A DNA stretch of 64,000 nucleotides from JBDROX01 sp043809645 (GCA_043809645.1 JBDROX010000044.1:1-64000); one strand, 5' to 3'; counted from the first letter of the stretch, positions 34,744 to 44,693 are shown. Numbers and translations are program-made. The notes: generated by a model from the sequence alone, not told the origin.

Positions 34744-34778
34744 AAAAAAACCGATGCTTTTCCTAGTGTCGGTTTTTT
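34744..34778 (+). terminator. Terminator after rplY
   Basis: The stem AAAACCGA/TCGGTTTT with a T run follows rplY by about 10 nt. Confidence 0.85.
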
Positions 34779-34818
34779 GATAGAATGAAGAAGTAATTGT
34801 AGTTGATAACATTATGTT

Positions 34819-35952
34819 ATGAAAAAAGAACACAAAAAGAAGATTCGAGAGCTACTTGAAAAACAGCTCAATGACACAAGACTTATTTATCTGCTTGCAA
34901 TCATCGTGTGTGGTGTGGCTATTGGTCTACTCATTTGGTTCGGTGTACGAGCGATGTCATCGAGTGTAGTCCGATTTGAGCAAGATTTCACTGAGGAGGG
35001 TGGAGAGGTAGAAGAGGAAGAAAAGTCCAGGTGTGAATTCGAGCGTCATATTGATGGAGTGTGTGTGGATGGGGAAGAAGAGGTAAGTCCTCGAATTGTT
35101 GGTATCATGATCGAGAATCATGTTGACTCCAGACCTCAGGCAGGCCTCGCAGACGCAAGGGTGGTGTACGAAGCGCCTGTAGAAGCCAACTACTCACGAT
35201 TCTTCGCACTCTATACTTCTGATCAAGAAGTAGAAAAAATTGGACCAGTTAGAAGTTCTAGGCATTATTATCTTGACTGGCTGAGAGAGTACCGTGATGT
35301 TCTCTACATGCATGTTGGTGGATCACCACTTGCCCTCCATAGAATTCGAACATCACAGATTTTGAGCATCAATGAAATGGGGAAGGGTTGGTATTTCTGG
35401 AGAAGTAAGGATCGGTACGCACCACACAATACATATACTTCGAGTAAGCTCTGGGGAGAAGCATACGATGATTATTGGAAAGAGAACTTTCATAATTCAT
35501 TCGACCCTTGGAAATTTTCTGACAATGCTGGATGTGAGGAAAGCTGCGTGGAACAGGTTAGAATTTCCTTCCTTCCGCCAAGTTATGAGGCTGTCTGGAA
35601 ATATAATGCAGAGGAACGATATTTTGAGCGATATCAGGATGGAAGAAAACACAAGGATCAGGAGGACGGGGATGAGATTATTGCAAACACGCTTATTATT
35701 CAAAAAGTGAAGACAATAGTGCTCGATGAGATTGGAAGACTAGATATGGAAACTATTGGATCTGGAAAGGCAGTTTTTTTCATCAATGGAAATGAGACAG
35801 AAGGGATATGGGAGAAGAAAGATCAGTGGGGAAGGACAAAATGGTTTGATGAGGTCGGGGATGAGATGGAATTGAATGCTGGGAAAATTTGGATAGAGGT
35901 CTTGAATGATAGGGCTTCGTATGAAGTAACGAAAGAAAAGATTGAAGAATAA
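34819..35952 (+). CDS. DUF3048 (YerB-like) membrane-anchored protein
   Basis: This 377-residue protein has an N-terminal cytoplasmic tail, one transmembrane helix (LIYLLAIIVCGVAIGLLIWF) and two DUF3048 parts: IVGIMIENHVDSRPQAGLAD, VVYEAPVEANYSRFFALY and GPVRSSRHYYLDW early, and the C-terminal YFERYQDGRKHKD, FFINGNETEGIWEK. The family is extracytoplasmic with unknown biochemistry. It is monocistronic between two terminators. Confidence 0.88.
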   Translation: MKKEHKKKIRELLEKQLNDTRLIYLLAIIVCGVAIGLLIWFGVRAMSSSVVRFEQDFTEEGGEVEEEEKSRCEFERHIDGVCVDGEEEVSPRIVGIMIENHVDSRPQAGLADARVVYEAPVEANYSRFFALYTSDQEVEKIGPVRSSRHYYLDWLREYRDVLYMHVGGSPLALHRIRTSQILSINEMGKGWYFWRSKDRYAPHNTYTSSKLWGEAYDDYWKENFHNSFDPWKFSDNAGCEESCVEQVRISFLPPSYEAVWKYNAEERYFERYQDGRKHKDQEDGDEIIANTLIIQKVKTIVLDEIGRLDMETIGSGKAVFFINGNETEGIWEKKDQWGRTKWFDEVGDEMELNAGKIWIEVLNDRASYEVTKEKIEE

Positions 35953-35960
35953 ATATTAGA

Positions 35961-35995
35961 ATAAAAAAATACCAGCATATGCTGGTATTTTTTAT
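35961..35995. terminator. Terminator after the DUF3048 gene
   Basis: The stem AATACCAGCATATGCTGGTATT is bounded by A and T runs. It serves convergent genes on both sides. Confidence 0.9.
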
Positions 35996-36023
35996 TCGAT
36001 ACTCAGAGGGTGGGGTGGTGTTG

Positions 36024-36365
36024 TTACGCAAGTCTTTCCATCTTTTCAATGGTTCGAATCGCGATTGTCCTTTTTTCACCACTCAGGTACCTCCTGAATA
36101 GTGTTATGATGGCATACTTTGACATGCCAAGGTATACATTGGCAAACCCAATGGCAAATGGCTCAATTGTAGAGGCAACGGTGATGAAGGTTTCTGCAAT
36201 CTGTACGGTTTTTCCACGCCGTATGTATGCCTCCTGGCACATCTTTGCAAGCTCGAGGGGGATAATACATGCTCGACGTGCTTGCAGGAGAGTACCAATG
36301 TCCTCTGGAGAATATTTTCGCATTCGGACGAGATCTATGCAGATCTCAAGTTCAAGTGTGTTCAC
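36024..36365 (-). CDS. Hypothetical protein, helical
   Basis: This 113-residue, Ala/Ile-rich helical protein (MNTLELEICIDLVRMRKYSP, SKYAIITLFRRYLSGEKR) has no signal peptide. No family is recognised. It follows prmC by about 70 nt on the minus strand and converges on the DUF3048 gene. Confidence 0.6.
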   Translation of the reverse strand: MNTLELEICIDLVRMRKYSPEDIGTLLQARRACIIPLELAKMCQEAYIRRGKTVQIAETFITVASTIEPFAIGFANVYLGMSKYAIITLFRRYLSGEKRTIAIRTIEKMERLA

Positions 36366-36434
36366 AGTGTCCCTCCTGATACACCACCCTCTGAATATCC
36401 AACCGATTGGTTATATCACAGAATATTTTCTAAG

Positions 36435-37307
36435 TCAAGATGCAACGCCAATCACACGATCAAGACCGGCAAGATCTTTTTGAATAAATGTTCTGGTGTT
36501 CGGTAGGTGGGATTTGATGATTGAGAGGAGATTATCAATCTGCTCGGGGTCACATTCTAGGAATATTCTAAGGTGTCCAGTGTGGACTGTTTTGATTGCT
36601 TCGAGTTGGGCAAAGAATCTTCTGTAGAGTGCAAGACCATCTGAACCGCCTCCATAGAGCGCAAGGTTGGGTTCGCGCTCGATACTTTTGTCTTTCTTTT
36701 CTTCCTTTTTTAAATAGGGAAGGTTTGCAGTAATAATGAGGCACGTATGTTTACCAATAATTGGCATAAATATGCCTGTATCAAAAAGGTCTGCGCGTAG
36801 CCATTCGATTCTAGACTCATGTTTAGTTTTATTTTTCTTTGCCACACGAAGTGCTCTCCATGAAATATCGCTTCCACATACATAGACATGTTTTTTTGTG
36901 TTAGTGTCCAGGCTTTTCATCACAGAGATTGGAATACAGCCTGACCCAGTAGCAATATCAATATAAAGGATATCCTCACAGCCTGTTAGCGCGTGGTCAG
37001 TGATTGTCTCTTTTGCTGCCTCGACCAAAAGCTCTGAAGCAGGGCGTGGTATGAGGACTAATGGACTTACATTGAACGTGTTCCCATAAAAATCTTGTGT
37101 ACCAGTGATGTAGGGAAAAGGGATACCGTTTTTTCTTTTTTTTACATACCAAAAAAATTGGATCAAACGAATTAGTCCAACTCTTTTGTTTGGGTGGCTA
37201 ATGGTAAACTCTCGAGTTTGCCTGAGCGCATGCGCGAGTAGGAGCTGTGCGTCGAGGGCATCAATATCTCGAATTGCTTTTTTGAGAAGTGTGTTGATTC
37301 GAAACAT
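36435..37307 (-). CDS. prmC: Release-factor glutamine methyltransferase
   Basis: This 290-residue protein has an N-terminal helical domain (DAQLLLAHALRQTREF) and a Rossmann methyltransferase domain (DIATGSGCIPISV, then the substrate motif ANLPYLKKEE, a variant of NPPY with Leu). It methylates the GGQ glutamine of release factors. It lies 10 nt after prfA in the same operon, the common arrangement. The NLPY variant occurs in some bacterial homologues but is worth noting. Confidence 0.92.
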   Translation of the reverse strand: MFRINTLLKKAIRDIDALDAQLLLAHALRQTREFTISHPNKRVGLIRLIQFFWYVKKRKNGIPFPYITGTQDFYGNTFNVSPLVLIPRPASELLVEAAKETITDHALTGCEDILYIDIATGSGCIPISVMKSLDTNTKKHVYVCGSDISWRALRVAKKNKTKHESRIEWLRADLFDTGIFMPIIGKHTCLIITANLPYLKKEEKKDKSIEREPNLALYGGGSDGLALYRRFFAQLEAIKTVHTGHLRIFLECDPEQIDNLLSIIKSHLPNTRTFIQKDLAGLDRVIGVAS

Positions 37308-37316
37308 CTGAGGCTA

Positions 37317-38414
37317 TTATACTGGGTCTTCTACGGATGTCTCTTGCAGTTTTTCCTGAGAATCCTTGATATCATAATCTGCTTGTCTGAGTTTGGAGAT
37401 GATGTCATCGATGTCTCCGTCAAGAATTGTACCTATACTGTTCCAACTTTCTTTGATTCGATGATCCGTAATTCTGTCTTGCGAATAATTGTATGTACGG
37501 ATTTTTTCACTCCTGTCACCAGACCCGATTTGACTTCTTCTTTTCTCAGAAAGTTCTGCCATCTTTTTTTCCTGCTCTGCCTCGTAGAGTCGTGCGCGTA
37601 ATACATTTAATGCTTTAATTTTGTTTTGCAACTGAGACTTTTCATCCTGACACTGAGCCATGACGCCAGTCGGAATATGTGTAACACGAACAGCACTATA
37701 CGTCGTGTTTACACTCTGGCCACCGTTTCCGCCTGCACAGAACGTGTCAATACGAAGGTCTTCATTCTTGAGTTCAAATTCAGCTTCTTCAATTTCAGGA
37801 AGGACGGCGACACTTGCAGTAGATGTATGGATTCTTCCGGACTTTTCTGTTTCTGGAATACGTTGGACCCGGTGTACGCCCATCTCATACTTCATATCTT
37901 TGTACACTTCTTTTCCTTCAATAACAAAGATAACTTCCTTGTATCCACCAATACCAATTTGACTTTCGCTCATAAGGACTGTTTTCCATCCTCGTCCTTC
38001 TGCGTATTTCATATACATACGCATGAGTACTCCAGCAAAGAGGGCAGCCTCGTCTCCGCCTGCACCAGCTCGAATTTCGACAATGGCATTTTTCTTGTCC
38101 ATTGGATCGGTTGGTCTGGTGAGGAGTGCGATTTCTTCTTCTAGTGTCTGCTTTTTTTCTTTGAGTTCGAGCAGTTCTGCTTCTGCCATTGATTTCATAT
38201 CTGCATCTGTCTCACTACTGACAATTGCATCTGTTTCGCCAATACTTTTCTCTGTGCCGAGAAGTATTTCAATTTTCTCTACCACTGGTTTGAGATCATT
38301 ATATTCCTGTGACACACTCTTCATTTTTTTCTGGTCACCAATAACTGCAGGGTCTGAGAGGTCTTGCTCGAGTTTCTTATACGTTGTGATGTAGGAATTA
38401 AATTTGCTATTCAT
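37317..38414 (-). CDS. prfA: Peptide chain release factor 1
   Basis: From ATG 38414 ([20 protein letters not shown]) this is a 365-residue RF1 with [13 protein letters not shown], the codon-recognition region [18 protein letters not shown], the catalytic GGNGGQSVN (near residue 231) and the C-terminal [15 protein letters not shown]. It terminates at UAA and UAG, so the amber codon in gyrB should be read as stop. Confidence 0.95.
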   Translation of the reverse strand: MNSKFNSYITTYKKLEQDLSDPAVIGDQKKMKSVSQEYNDLKPVVEKIEILLGTEKSIGETDAIVSSETDADMKSMAEAELLELKEKKQTLEEEIALLTRPTDPMDKKNAIVEIRAGAGGDEAALFAGVLMRMYMKYAEGRGWKTVLMSESQIGIGGYKEVIFVIEGKEVYKDMKYEMGVHRVQRIPETEKSGRIHTSTASVAVLPEIEEAEFELKNEDLRIDTFCAGGNGGQSVNTTYSAVRVTHIPTGVMAQCQDEKSQLQNKIKALNVLRARLYEAEQEKKMAELSEKRRSQIGSGDRSEKIRTYNYSQDRITDHRIKESWNSIGTILDGDIDDIISKLRQADYDIKDSQEKLQETSVEDPV

Positions 38415-38448
38415 AGAAAAATAATTATGTGGATAGTATAGCAGTAAA

Positions 38449-38480
38449 CAAAAACAGACCAAAGAATGGTCTGTTTTTAA
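38449..38480. terminator. Terminator after rpmE
   Basis: The stem AACAGACC/GGTCTGTT is bounded by A and T runs. It lies between rpmE and prfA on the minus strand. Confidence 0.85.
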
Positions 38481-38489
38481 TACGCAGTG

Positions 38490-38795
38490 CTATTTTGATG
38501 TTTCCTTTTTTCCCTTTTTTGTTTCGTCCTTGTCGCTCTTTACTTTTGCTGCTTTTTTGGCTTTTTTGCCCTTTCTTGACTGAGCCGCAGCTTTGACCCT
38601 TTCCATCTTTTCTTGGAATTTTTCAACACGTCTAGCAGTATCTACGAACTTTTGTTTTCCAGTATAAAATGGGTGGCATTCACTACAAAGCTCAACACGA
38701 ATCTCTGGCTTTGTAGAGCCAACCTTAAACTCATTACCACATGCGCAGGCAATAATGGCTTCTTCATTATATGTTGGGTGAATATCTTTCTTCAT
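38490..38795 (-). CDS. rpmE: Ribosomal protein L31 with lysine-rich tail
   Basis: This 101-residue protein has the zinc-type L31 start ([20 protein letters not shown]) and [24 protein letters not shown]. The last 35 residues are a lysine/alanine-rich extension beyond the usual 70-residue L31 and probably contact rRNA. Confidence 0.95.
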   Translation of the reverse strand: MKKDIHPTYNEEAIIACACGNEFKVGSTKPEIRVELCSECHPFYTGKQKFVDTARRVEKFQEKMERVKAAAQSRKGKKAKKAAKVKSDKDETKKGKKETSK

Positions 38796-38827
38796 ATCAA
38801 ATATCTAAATTGTTTGAAATCGAGTGG

Positions 38828-38856
38828 AGTATATCAGCTCTTTGCCAAGATGTCAA
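38828..38856 (-). promoter_or_regulatory. Promoter of rpmE
   Basis: Minus-strand -35 TTGACA (38856-38851), 17-nt spacer, -10 TATACT (38833-38828). It is back to back with the secG promoter. Confidence 0.8.
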
Positions 38857-38861
38857 GAGTA

Positions 38862-38890
38862 TTGACGTAAAAGTGCCTATGTGGTACACT
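38862..38890 (+). promoter_or_regulatory. Promoter of secG
   Basis: -35 TTGACG (38862-38867), 17-nt spacer, -10 TACACT (38885-38890). Only 5 nt separate its -35 from the rpmE -35. Confidence 0.65.
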
Positions 38891-38960
38891 CTCTATGCTA
38901 AAAATATAGGGAAATTGCGGTTTTCGCGAACCTATTCTATACTACCTCTATCTATTTGAT

Positions 38961-39176
38961 ATGACATACGTACTAACAATCATTGAAATGATTCTGGGCA
39001 TGTTGCTCATTATTTCTATTCTTCTACAGCAAAAGGGTGCTGGGCTCGGAGCTACCTTCGGTGGAGGAGGTGGAGTGGCAAGTACACGACGTGGGTCTGA
39101 TCTCTTTCTTTTCCGTGCATCTATTGTACTTTCTATCCTCTTCTTTGGCGTAGGATTCGTTCTTCTTCTCGTCTAA
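38961..39176 (+). CDS. secG: Preprotein translocase subunit SecG
   Basis: This 71-residue protein has two transmembrane helices and the SecG core LLQQKGAGLGATFGGGGG followed by STRRGSD. It is an auxiliary subunit of SecYEG. Confidence 0.93.
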   Translation: MTYVLTIIEMILGMLLIISILLQQKGAGLGATFGGGGGVASTRRGSDLFLFRASIVLSILFFGVGFVLLLV

Positions 39177-39216
39177 TTCATTTCTGACGAAGTATATTGT
39201 GTGATACCGACTTCTT

Positions 39217-41274
39217 TTGGGTATTGCCACCATCTTTGTGAAACCATCTCTTCAATACATAAAAAAATTGTTTCAAAAGCGAAAAAAAGGTCCGCTCGCT
39301 TCTTTGCATCATGATGTATCTCTGGTGAAGCGGGTGCATGGGAGAAGACTTCCAAAGATAAAGCAGTTTCGACAACTCAAGAGAATTTTGTCAAAAAAGG
39401 AACGGCTTATCTTTCGAGTAAGTTTTCTCATTCTCCTCAGTGGTCTTGTCTGGGGAGGACTCACATTGCTGGGAAATTTTCGAACACCTGTTCCGGCAGT
39501 AGGTGGAAGATACGTAGAGGCTGTTGTAGGTTCACCACAGTTTATCAATCCAATTTTTTCTTCTGTCAATGATGTTGACACAGATATTGTGAGGCTCGTG
39601 TACTCTGGGCTCATGCGATTTGATGAACATCAGGATCTCATTCCAGACCTCGCAGAGTCATATGAAATTAGTGAGGATAAAAAAACATACACCTTCAAGC
39701 TCCGCTCAGACGCTACGTGGCACGATGGAGAACCATTTACCTCTAGAGATGTTGTATTCACCATGGATACGATTCAGAATACCCAGGTGGGGAGTCCATT
39801 ATTTGTCAGCTTTCAGGGAGTGCGTGTAGAAGCACAAGACGAACAAACTGTGGTGTTCACACTCGAAGAACCGTTTGCACCATTTTTGTCATCACTCACT
39901 GTTGGAATGCTGCCAGAGCACATTTGGTTCGATGTGCTTCCAGATCGTTTACGACTTGCGCAGAAGAATCTTCAGCCGATAGGAACAGGGCCATTTAAAT
40001 ACAGTAAGTTCAAGAAAGACGATACTGGATATATTCTCAGCTACGAATTGGAGAGATTTGAGAATTATTATCGTGCACCTGCTTTTATAGAAGAGTTTGT
40101 TTTCAAATTTTTTACAGATTATGACGATATTGGTGGGGCTATCCAGGCACTCCGAGAAGGTGCAGTAGATGGTATTCATTTCGTTCCGTCTGATCTCAGA
40201 GAAAAGGTAGAGCGAAAGCATGTCATGTTGCATACTCTTCAAGTTCCTGAATACAGTGCACTTTTTTATAACCAAGAAAAAGATGAGGTGCTCAAAGAGG
40301 GCGGTCTTCGAACAGCACTTGGGTATGCACTCGATAAGGATCGCATTCTTCGAGAGAGTCTTGGTGGAGAAGGTGAGGTTATCTATAGTCCAATCCTTCC
40401 AGGATTTCCTGGATATACTCCAGAGATAGAGAAGACATCATACAGCACAGTCCAGGCAAATGAATTGCTTGATAAGTCGTGGGAGCGTATTGACGCAGAG
40501 GAAGTGAAGAAGAAACTTCGAGATAGACTTATTCAAGAATGGAAAGAAAATAATCCTACTCCGGCTCCTGTAGAAGGTGCTGAGGAGGGAAGTGTAGATG
40601 AAACAGTAGCAGAAGGTGAAGCGTCTACTGAAACAGTAGAAGAGGCTGTCACAGAAGAGGTAGAACTCTCAGAGGAAACAAACAAAGATATTGAAGCCCA
40701 GGTCGCGGCTATGTATCATGAGGCACAAGTTTTCTATAGAAAGAACGGAGAGGATGGTATTCTCGAGTTAGACTTGGTCACCAGTGATACGCCTGAATAC
40801 AAGCATGCAGCAGAACTCATCGCAGGATTCTGGCAGGAGGTAGGGGTCAAGACAAATGTTCGTTTCGTTCCTAGAAGAGACTTCTCTCGAGAGGTTCTCA
40901 AGGAGCGTTCTTATGATGTTCTTCTCTACGGAATGATAATTGGAAGTTCTCCAGATCAGTATCCATTCTGGCACTCTTCGCAGATTGATTTTCCAGGTTT
41001 GAACCTTGCGCGATATGTGAATAGGAACGTTGATGCACTCCTAGAAAAAGCTCGGGAAAAAGCTGGAGATGATGAAGAGATAGAGCTCTACAAGAAATTT
41101 CAAGATATTGTTCTCGAGGAGAAACCAGCGACGTTCCTCTATACTCCGACATATTCATATGTAACGACTGACAAGGTGAGTGGTATTGATATCGGTCGTA
41201 TCTTTCACCCATCGGACAGATATGCGCAGGTGACAGATTGGTATATTGAGACAAAGGGGGAGTGGAAAAAGTAA
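39217..41274 (+). CDS. ABC transporter oligopeptide/solute-binding protein (SBP_bac_5), membrane-anchored
   Basis: This 685-residue protein has a basic N-terminal region of about 65 residues, one transmembrane helix (VSFLILLSGLVWGGLTLLGN) and a family 5 binding domain: NPIFSSVNDVDTDIVRLVYS, GLMRFDEHQDLIPDLAESYE, and TFKLRSDATWHDGEPFTSRD. A Glu-rich insert (VEGAEEGSVDETVAEGEAST region, about residues 447-495) interrupts the lobe. The likely start is TTG 39217. No permease or ATPase genes are adjacent, so it may act as a peptide receptor or work with a distant transporter. Confidence 0.88.
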   Translation: MGIATIFVKPSLQYIKKLFQKRKKGPLASLHHDVSLVKRVHGRRLPKIKQFRQLKRILSKKERLIFRVSFLILLSGLVWGGLTLLGNFRTPVPAVGGRYVEAVVGSPQFINPIFSSVNDVDTDIVRLVYSGLMRFDEHQDLIPDLAESYEISEDKKTYTFKLRSDATWHDGEPFTSRDVVFTMDTIQNTQVGSPLFVSFQGVRVEAQDEQTVVFTLEEPFAPFLSSLTVGMLPEHIWFDVLPDRLRLAQKNLQPIGTGPFKYSKFKKDDTGYILSYELERFENYYRAPAFIEEFVFKFFTDYDDIGGAIQALREGAVDGIHFVPSDLREKVERKHVMLHTLQVPEYSALFYNQEKDEVLKEGGLRTALGYALDKDRILRESLGGEGEVIYSPILPGFPGYTPEIEKTSYSTVQANELLDKSWERIDAEEVKKKLRDRLIQEWKENNPTPAPVEGAEEGSVDETVAEGEASTETVEEAVTEEVELSEETNKDIEAQVAAMYHEAQVFYRKNGEDGILELDLVTSDTPEYKHAAELIAGFWQEVGVKTNVRFVPRRDFSREVLKERSYDVLLYGMIIGSSPDQYPFWHSSQIDFPGLNLARYVNRNVDALLEKAREKAGDDEEIELYKKFQDIVLEEKPATFLYTPTYSYVTTDKVSGIDIGRIFHPSDRYAQVTDWYIETKGEWKK

Positions 41275-41300
41275 ATAGTGTGTTTTGTGTCTGTCTCAAT

Positions 41301-41350
41301 CTGGAGTGGTGAAATTGGTAGACCCGCCTTCATTGCGTTTCGGCGGGTAG
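41301..41350 (+). other. tRNA-Leu-like 5' fragment
   Basis: The sequence GGAGTGGTGAAATTGGTAGAC matches the 5' acceptor/D-arm of a leucine tRNA. It is followed by a 7-bp stem (ACCCGCC with GGCGGGT) around a 13-nt loop, but no T-arm or closing acceptor strand follows. It is a remnant or chimera directly upstream of the intact tRNA-Leu. Confidence 0.5.
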
Positions 41351-41376
41351 GCACGCATTACAAATATCTAAAACAA

Positions 41377-41459
41377 GCCGAAGTGGTGGAACGGTAGACA
41401 CGCATGCTTCAGGGGCATGTGAGCGCAAGCTCGTGGAGGTTCAAATCCTCTCTTCGGCA
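41377..41459 (+). tRNA. tRNA-Leu (CAG)
   Basis: A full class II cloverleaf: acceptor GCCGAAG/CTTCGGC, D-arm with GTGGTGGAACGGTAGAC, anticodon loop TTCAGGG (anticodon CAG), long variable arm GAGCGCAAGCTC, T-arm GGAGGTTCAAATCCTC. The discriminator is A; the 3' CCA is not encoded. Confidence 0.95.
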
Positions 41460-41539
41460 CATTTTTCTCACAAGAAAAAAGGAGGTTTTTATTCAAGCCT
41501 GATGATCATCTACACACATCAGGTATTCTCTAATTATTT

Positions 41540-43378
41540 ATGATAGAAAGAACAAAAGGACCGAGAGTGCGCCGGAATACTGGGGCGCGATCTCGGAGAC
41601 AGAAGAAAGAAGACAATAGAACAAGACAACCAGGGCAGAATAAGTCTGGAGGACAGCCAAAGAAGAGAGCAAGGGGGTCCTACAAAAAAGCAGAACAAAT
41701 TCCTAGTGCAACTAGGGATGTCCTTCGAATTATTCCAATTGGTGGTTGTGAAGAGGTTGGGAGAAACATGACCGTATTTGAATACAATAATGATATTGTT
41801 ATTCTCGATATGGGTCTGCAGTTTCCAGAAGAGGACATGCCAGGTATTGACTATATCATCCCAAATGTCAGATATCTGAAAGGAAAAGAAAAGAATATAC
41901 GTGGTGTTATCCTGTCCCATGGTCATCTCGATCATATTGGAGCAGCACCAATTCTTCTCGAACAGCTAGGGAATCCACCAATTATTGCAATGCCATTGAC
42001 CGTTGCGCTCGTGAAGCATAAGCAAGAGGATTACAAAAAAGGATCGTCTAAGAAATTGAAAGTAGTGACTATCAAAGGCGTCAAAGATAGAATTGCCCTT
42101 GGGAGTTTCACTGCAAATTTTTTCCAGGTGGAACACTCTATTATGGACAGTGTGGGTGTCATTCTCGAAACACCAGCAGGGTCTGTTTTTCATCCAGGTG
42201 ACTGGACGATGGAGCGTGATGTGGATGGGAAAACACATCTGAATTATCACGAGCTTGCAAAAGTGAAGAAGCCTAGTGTCCTCATGCTCGAAAGTCTCGG
42301 TGCGATTCATGACAAGAGACACGGTACGTATGAGGAGATGTACAATAATTTGCACGGCATTATCCAGGCTGCGCCTGGTCGTGTGATCATTGCAACATTT
42401 TCATCTCAGGTGGAGCGTGTGAAATGGATTCTTGAAGCATGCAAGAAGCTGAACAAGAAAGTAGCATTCGAAGGGTATAGTATGAAGATGAACATGGAGA
42501 TCGCCAAAAAATTGGGATATGTGAAGATTCCAAAAGAAACAGTGATCGACATACATAAGATTGATAAGTATCCAGAGGGTAAGGTAGTCATCATCTGTAC
42601 TGGTGCGCAGGGCGAGGAAAATGCTGTGCTGAGTCGAATCACAAGCAAAACACACAGAACAGTGGAGCTCCGAAAAAAAGATACTGTGATATTTTCTTCT
42701 TCTGTCATTCCAGGAAATGAACGAACTATTCAGAGATTGAAAGATAATATTTATCGCCAGTGTGACAATGTGATCCATGGAGATATCATGGATGTCCATG
42801 TGAGTGGTCACTCTACAAGACAGGACATTGTCGACATGATCAAACAGACAAAGCCAGATTATTATATTCCAGTGTATGCAAATCATTTCTTCTTGAAAGA
42901 GGCCCAGAAGCTTGCAATTAAAAATGGATATCCAGAGAAGAATATTTTCGTTCCAGACAATGGATCCATAATTGAGCTCTCCAAGAGTGGCATCAAAATG
43001 CTAAAGGAGAAGGCGCCGAGTGACTACGTCTTTGTTGACGGGCTTGGGGTGAGTGATTCGCAACAGATCGTCCTTCGCGACAGACAGGTCCTGACAGAGG
43101 ACGGTATGCTCGTAGTTATTGCGACTATTCATACTAAAACAGGAATGCTTACACAGAATCCAGATATCATTTCTCGTGGATTTGTCTTCCTCAAGGATAA
43201 TAAGAAATTGATCGAAGATATACGCCACAAGGTCAAGAATATGGTGATTCAATCTGACCCACGAAGTTGGGCAGACACGAATCAGATCAGAAATGATATT
43301 CGAGATAAGATTGGACAGTTTGTATTCACAAAGACAGAGAAGCGTCCAATGATTCTTCCTGTTGTTATTGAAGTCTAA
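41540..43378 (+). CDS. rnj: Ribonuclease J
   Basis: This 612-residue protein has a basic N-terminal extension of about 55 residues, then a metallo-beta-lactamase/beta-CASP core: IIPIGGCEEVGRNMTVFEY, the metal site SHGHLDHIGAAP (near residue 126), VEHSIMDSVG, SGHSTRQDI and the C-terminal domain. It has 5'-3' exonuclease and endonuclease activity in mRNA and rRNA processing. It is the usual mRNA decay enzyme of lineages lacking RNase E. Confidence 0.95.
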   Translation: MIERTKGPRVRRNTGARSRRQKKEDNRTRQPGQNKSGGQPKKRARGSYKKAEQIPSATRDVLRIIPIGGCEEVGRNMTVFEYNNDIVILDMGLQFPEEDMPGIDYIIPNVRYLKGKEKNIRGVILSHGHLDHIGAAPILLEQLGNPPIIAMPLTVALVKHKQEDYKKGSSKKLKVVTIKGVKDRIALGSFTANFFQVEHSIMDSVGVILETPAGSVFHPGDWTMERDVDGKTHLNYHELAKVKKPSVLMLESLGAIHDKRHGTYEEMYNNLHGIIQAAPGRVIIATFSSQVERVKWILEACKKLNKKVAFEGYSMKMNMEIAKKLGYVKIPKETVIDIHKIDKYPEGKVVIICTGAQGEENAVLSRITSKTHRTVELRKKDTVIFSSSVIPGNERTIQRLKDNIYRQCDNVIHGDIMDVHVSGHSTRQDIVDMIKQTKPDYYIPVYANHFFLKEAQKLAIKNGYPEKNIFVPDNGSIIELSKSGIKMLKEKAPSDYVFVDGLGVSDSQQIVLRDRQVLTEDGMLVVIATIHTKTGMLTQNPDIISRGFVFLKDNKKLIEDIRHKVKNMVIQSDPRSWADTNQIRNDIRDKIGQFVFTKTEKRPMILPVVIEV

Positions 43379-43562
43379 TATAGAAGAGAGAAAAGCATCT
43401 GGAGCATATCAAGATGGAGTTTATGCTCCGTCTTTAGAGCCACCCATGCCAACGCCTCGTGAGAAAAAGACACCAGGAACAGATCCACGGGTTATTATTC
43501 ATGATCCAGGAAAGGACGAAGAAGGCGGGGAGGATGATAGAGTAAGTATAGGAAGGATATAA
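43362..43562 (+). CDS. Possible small hydrophilic protein after rnj
   Basis: A 66-codon frame from TTG 43362 overlaps the rnj end by 17 nt and reads through a Pro/Glu/Asp-rich sequence (PSLEPPMPTPREKKTPGTDP) to just before a terminator. The length up to the terminator and the composition favour a real, coupled gene, but there is no ATG and no recognised family. Confidence 0.35.
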   Translation: MLLKSNIEERKASGAYQDGVYAPSLEPPMPTPREKKTPGTDPRVIIHDPGKDEEGGEDDRVSIGRI

Positions 43563-43566
43563 AAAA

Positions 43567-43598
43567 TAAAAAAACCACCATATGGTGGTTTTTTTATT
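43567..43598. terminator. Terminator after rnj
   Basis: The palindrome AAACCACCATATGGTGGTTT is bounded by A and T runs. Confidence 0.9.
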
Positions 43599-43651
43599 TA
43601 CACTCCCAGCTATTTACGGTACACTACCCTCATTACTTTTATGATCAATAT

Positions 43652-44635
43652 ATGAAAAAACAAGTTATTTTTTCTGGTATTCAGCCAACAGGGAATCTTC
43701 ATATTGGGAATTATTTGGGAGCTATCAAGAATTGGATCGAACTCCAAGAGAGTGGCAAGTATGATTGTTATTTTTGTATTGTCGATTATCATGCACTCAC
43801 TGGAAATCTTGGGGCGAAAGAAAGAAGGGCCCAAATATTAAAAACTGCTGCAGAGCTCCTAGCTCTTGGTGTTGACCCAGACAAGTCAACATTCTTCATT
43901 CAGTCATACGTGCCAGAACATACAGAGCTTGCATGGATTCTGAACACTGTCTCTCCGTTCTCAGAATTAGAACGCATGACGCAGTTCAAGGATAAGTCAA
44001 AGCAACAAAAGAAGAATGTCAACGTTGGTCTTTTTACCTATCCGGTCCTTCAAGCCGCAGATATTCTCATGTATCATGGTGATTTTGTGCCTGTTGGAGA
44101 GGATCAGGTTCAACATGTCGAGCTTACTCGAGATGTTGCAAAATGGTTTAATAAAAGATATGGGGATTATTTTCCAGAAACCAAGGTAAAGCTTACTAAG
44201 ATTCCACGCGTGAAGAGTCTTCTCGACCCAGAAAAAAAGATGAGTAAGAGTCTGGGGCCAAATCATGTTGTTGAGCTTGCAGACGAGCCGGCTGTGTTAG
44301 AGAAGAAGTTCAAGAAAGCAGTCACTGCTACAAAGCCAGGTGATATGACTCCTGGGGTGCAGAATCTCATGAATATTGTCTATGCATTCGAAGATAGGAC
44401 AATATCAAAAGCATTTGAATTCGCCATGGAAGAAAAGACAATCCAATACGGAAAACTCAAAGAGTCTGCAGCCAGGGGAGTGAGTGCTTTCTTTGAAGAA
44501 TTTAGAGAGAAAAGAAAAGAGCTTCTGGTTAACCCTGCGAAAGTTGCAGATATGCTCGATGATGGAGCTCTCAGAGCCAGAGAGGTGGCGCAGAAAACAC
44601 TCGAAGATGTTCGGACTCTCGTTGGTCTCAGATAA
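43652..44635 (+). CDS. trpS: Tryptophanyl-tRNA synthetase
   Basis: This 327-residue class I synthetase has SGIQPTGNLHIGNYLGAIKN (the HIGH-type motif, near residue 17), the Trp-site region, PVGEDQVQHVELTRDVA and KKMSKSLGP (the KMSKS loop, near 196). It charges tRNA-Trp. Confidence 0.96.
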   Translation: MKKQVIFSGIQPTGNLHIGNYLGAIKNWIELQESGKYDCYFCIVDYHALTGNLGAKERRAQILKTAAELLALGVDPDKSTFFIQSYVPEHTELAWILNTVSPFSELERMTQFKDKSKQQKKNVNVGLFTYPVLQAADILMYHGDFVPVGEDQVQHVELTRDVAKWFNKRYGDYFPETKVKLTKIPRVKSLLDPEKKMSKSLGPNHVVELADEPAVLEKKFKKAVTATKPGDMTPGVQNLMNIVYAFEDRTISKAFEFAMEEKTIQYGKLKESAARGVSAFFEEFREKRKELLVNPAKVADMLDDGALRAREVAQKTLEDVRTLVGLR

Positions 44636-44693
44636 TTTTTTTCTATGCCAAATATACAAACACTTTCGTGCGAGGAGTATGGAGTAGTATTTC

